Source: an uncultured Actinomyces sp.
Lineage (GTDB): Bacteria; Actinomycetota; Actinomycetes; Actinomycetales; Actinomycetaceae
Assembly: GCA_938022345.1 (NCBI GenBank)
Contig: CALIEP010000227.1
Coordinates: 1-5,738, forward strand
DNA length: 5,738 bases
Direction of reading: 5' to 3'
In this document: positions 5,093 through 5,738 of the stretch, piece after piece
Position numbering within the stretch: position 1 is the first letter of the stretch
How the letters are laid out: each line of letters starts with the position of its first letter
The notes under the pieces: generated by a model
The model's database searches: none
What the model was told of the DNA's origin: nothing
What the model saw: the letters and a program-made list of their open reading frames with translations, nothing else
Translations under genes and position numbers: made by a program

Positions 5093-5738
5093 ATGATTTT
5101 CAATGCTACAAGCGTGCGCGTGCGTCGCGCTTCGGTTGCCGGTGCTCTTGCGTGCACGCTTGCCGGAGCCAGCGTGATGTCTGTTGTTACCGCTTCATCT
5201 TCGCAAGCTGCTGATCACTATCCCGTTGCGGTCGATCAGGTCGTCAAGAACGTCGTGATGAAGAACCGTTCGACTCCGGATGGCCCCAACCGTGTGTGGG
5301 ATAACTTCACCATGGATTTCAGCTTCGATACGACTGGTGTGGAAGTTGCCGAAACTGACACCATTACAATTCAGCTTCCCAGTGAGCTGCGCACTCGCGA
5401 AGCCTTTTTTGATGTCACCGATAAGAACACCGGTGGCGTCGCAATGAAGTGTGTCATTCCCAATGGTGTGGGGCAGACGCTGCGCTGTGCGTTTACGGAC
5501 TACGCGGATAACCACATCAACATGAAGGGCGATATCCACGTCCTGGCGGACGTTACGCGTGCGACCACTTCAACGCACTTTGAGTTCAAGCTGAGTCATA
5601 ACATTACTCTGTCTGCAGACATTGAAAACGGCAACGTCGTTCCGAATACGGATGGGTATGCTCCTGATACTCCATGGAAGAACGGCTGGCAGCTGCACGA
5701 GGGGCACAAAGAACGTTTTACCTGGGAGGTCTACATCC
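5093..5738 (+). CDS. MSCRAMM-like surface adhesin, 5' part (continues beyond window)
   Basis: The frame is open from ATG 5093 to the window end, 215 codons, with no stop. It has a clear signal peptide: basic n-region (Arg9, Arg11, Arg12), core ASVAGALACTLAGASVMSVV, and cleavage at or near SSSQAA-D (about residue 40). The mature part matches the neighbouring broken adhesin: WDNFTMDFSFDTTG, TIQLPSELRTR, FDVTD, a Cys-x11-Cys pair (5450-5452, 5486-5488), AFTDY (5489-5503), then GWQLHEGHKERFTWEVYI at the window end. This corresponds to an N2-like immunoglobulin domain and the beginning of an N3-like domain. An LAxTG/LPxTG signal would be expected downstream but is not visible. Start: ATG 5093 is preceded by a weak purine run AGAAAGAAA (5077-5085); ATG 5085 is in another frame and stops after three codons. 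Probable role: surface attachment to a host or bacterial ligand, inferred from architecture. It is the intact partner of a tandem duplication. Confidence 0.9.
   Translation, partial: MIFNATSVRVRRASVAGALACTLAGASVMSVVTASSSQAADHYPVAVDQVVKNVVMKNRSTPDGPNRVWDNFTMDFSFDTTGVEVAETDTITIQLPSELRTREAFFDVTDKNTGGVAMKCVIPNGVGQTLRCAFTDYADNHINMKGDIHVLADVTRATTSTHFEFKLSHNITLSADIENGNVVPNTDGYAPDTPWKNGWQLHEGHKERFTWEVYI

Noticed and set aside
5195..5539. Minus-strand 114-codon frame opposite the second adhesin
   Set aside because: Shadow of the strongly supported + strand adhesin.

Overview
The window reads as chromosomal DNA of a moderately high-GC actinobacterium. Its style suggests the Actinomycetaceae (Actinomyces/Schaalia/Arcanobacterium relatives); this is inference, not a database match. 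The supporting signs are an RipA-type NlpC/P60 wall hydrolase, a tandem-domain universal stress protein, a tRNA without an encoded CCA, UUCG-loop terminators, GTG starts and a surface protein ending in LAHTG, the LAxTG sorting signal typical of class E sortases in high-GC Gram-positives. All genes lie on the + strand, but most are separated by terminators, so they look like independent units rather than one operon.

Region 1 (1-1730): the 3' part of a secreted NlpC/P60 peptidoglycan endopeptidase (to 593), a strong UUCG terminator (611-638), then a 309-residue double-USP-domain stress protein (752-1681) with an excellent Shine-Dalgarno and its own hairpin (1698-1725). Region 2 (1731-1911): tRNA-Arg(CCU) at 1792-1864 with a plausible short-leader promoter and a strong terminator. 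Region 3 (1989-3260): a 12-helix MFS efflux-type transporter starting at GTG 1989.

Region 4 (3261-5738) is the most unusual part. Two tandem paralogous surface adhesins have a signal peptide and an N-terminal region resembling the N2-N3 immunoglobulin-like tandem of staphylococcal MSCRAMMs. This includes a VFTDF/AFTDY motif like TYTFTDYVD and a conserved Cys-x11-Cys pair. The first copy (3455-4813) also has a Pro/Thr/Glu/Ser stalk and an LAHTG sorting signal, but is broken by two TAA codons in an otherwise intact frame: one inside the signal peptide (3479-3481), one in the adhesive domain (3938-3940). The second copy (5093 to the window end) is open as far as visible. Between them is a near-perfect hairpin terminator (4832-4874).

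Together the genes suggest a cell-envelope neighbourhood (wall hydrolase, exporter, wall-anchored adhesins) with a stress protein and a tRNA interspersed. No CRISPR array, insertion sequence or phage gene was seen. The best candidate for novelty is the tandem adhesin pair with its doubly interrupted first member. No stretch over 300 bases lacks a gene; the longest gaps are 4814-5092 and 3261-3454.
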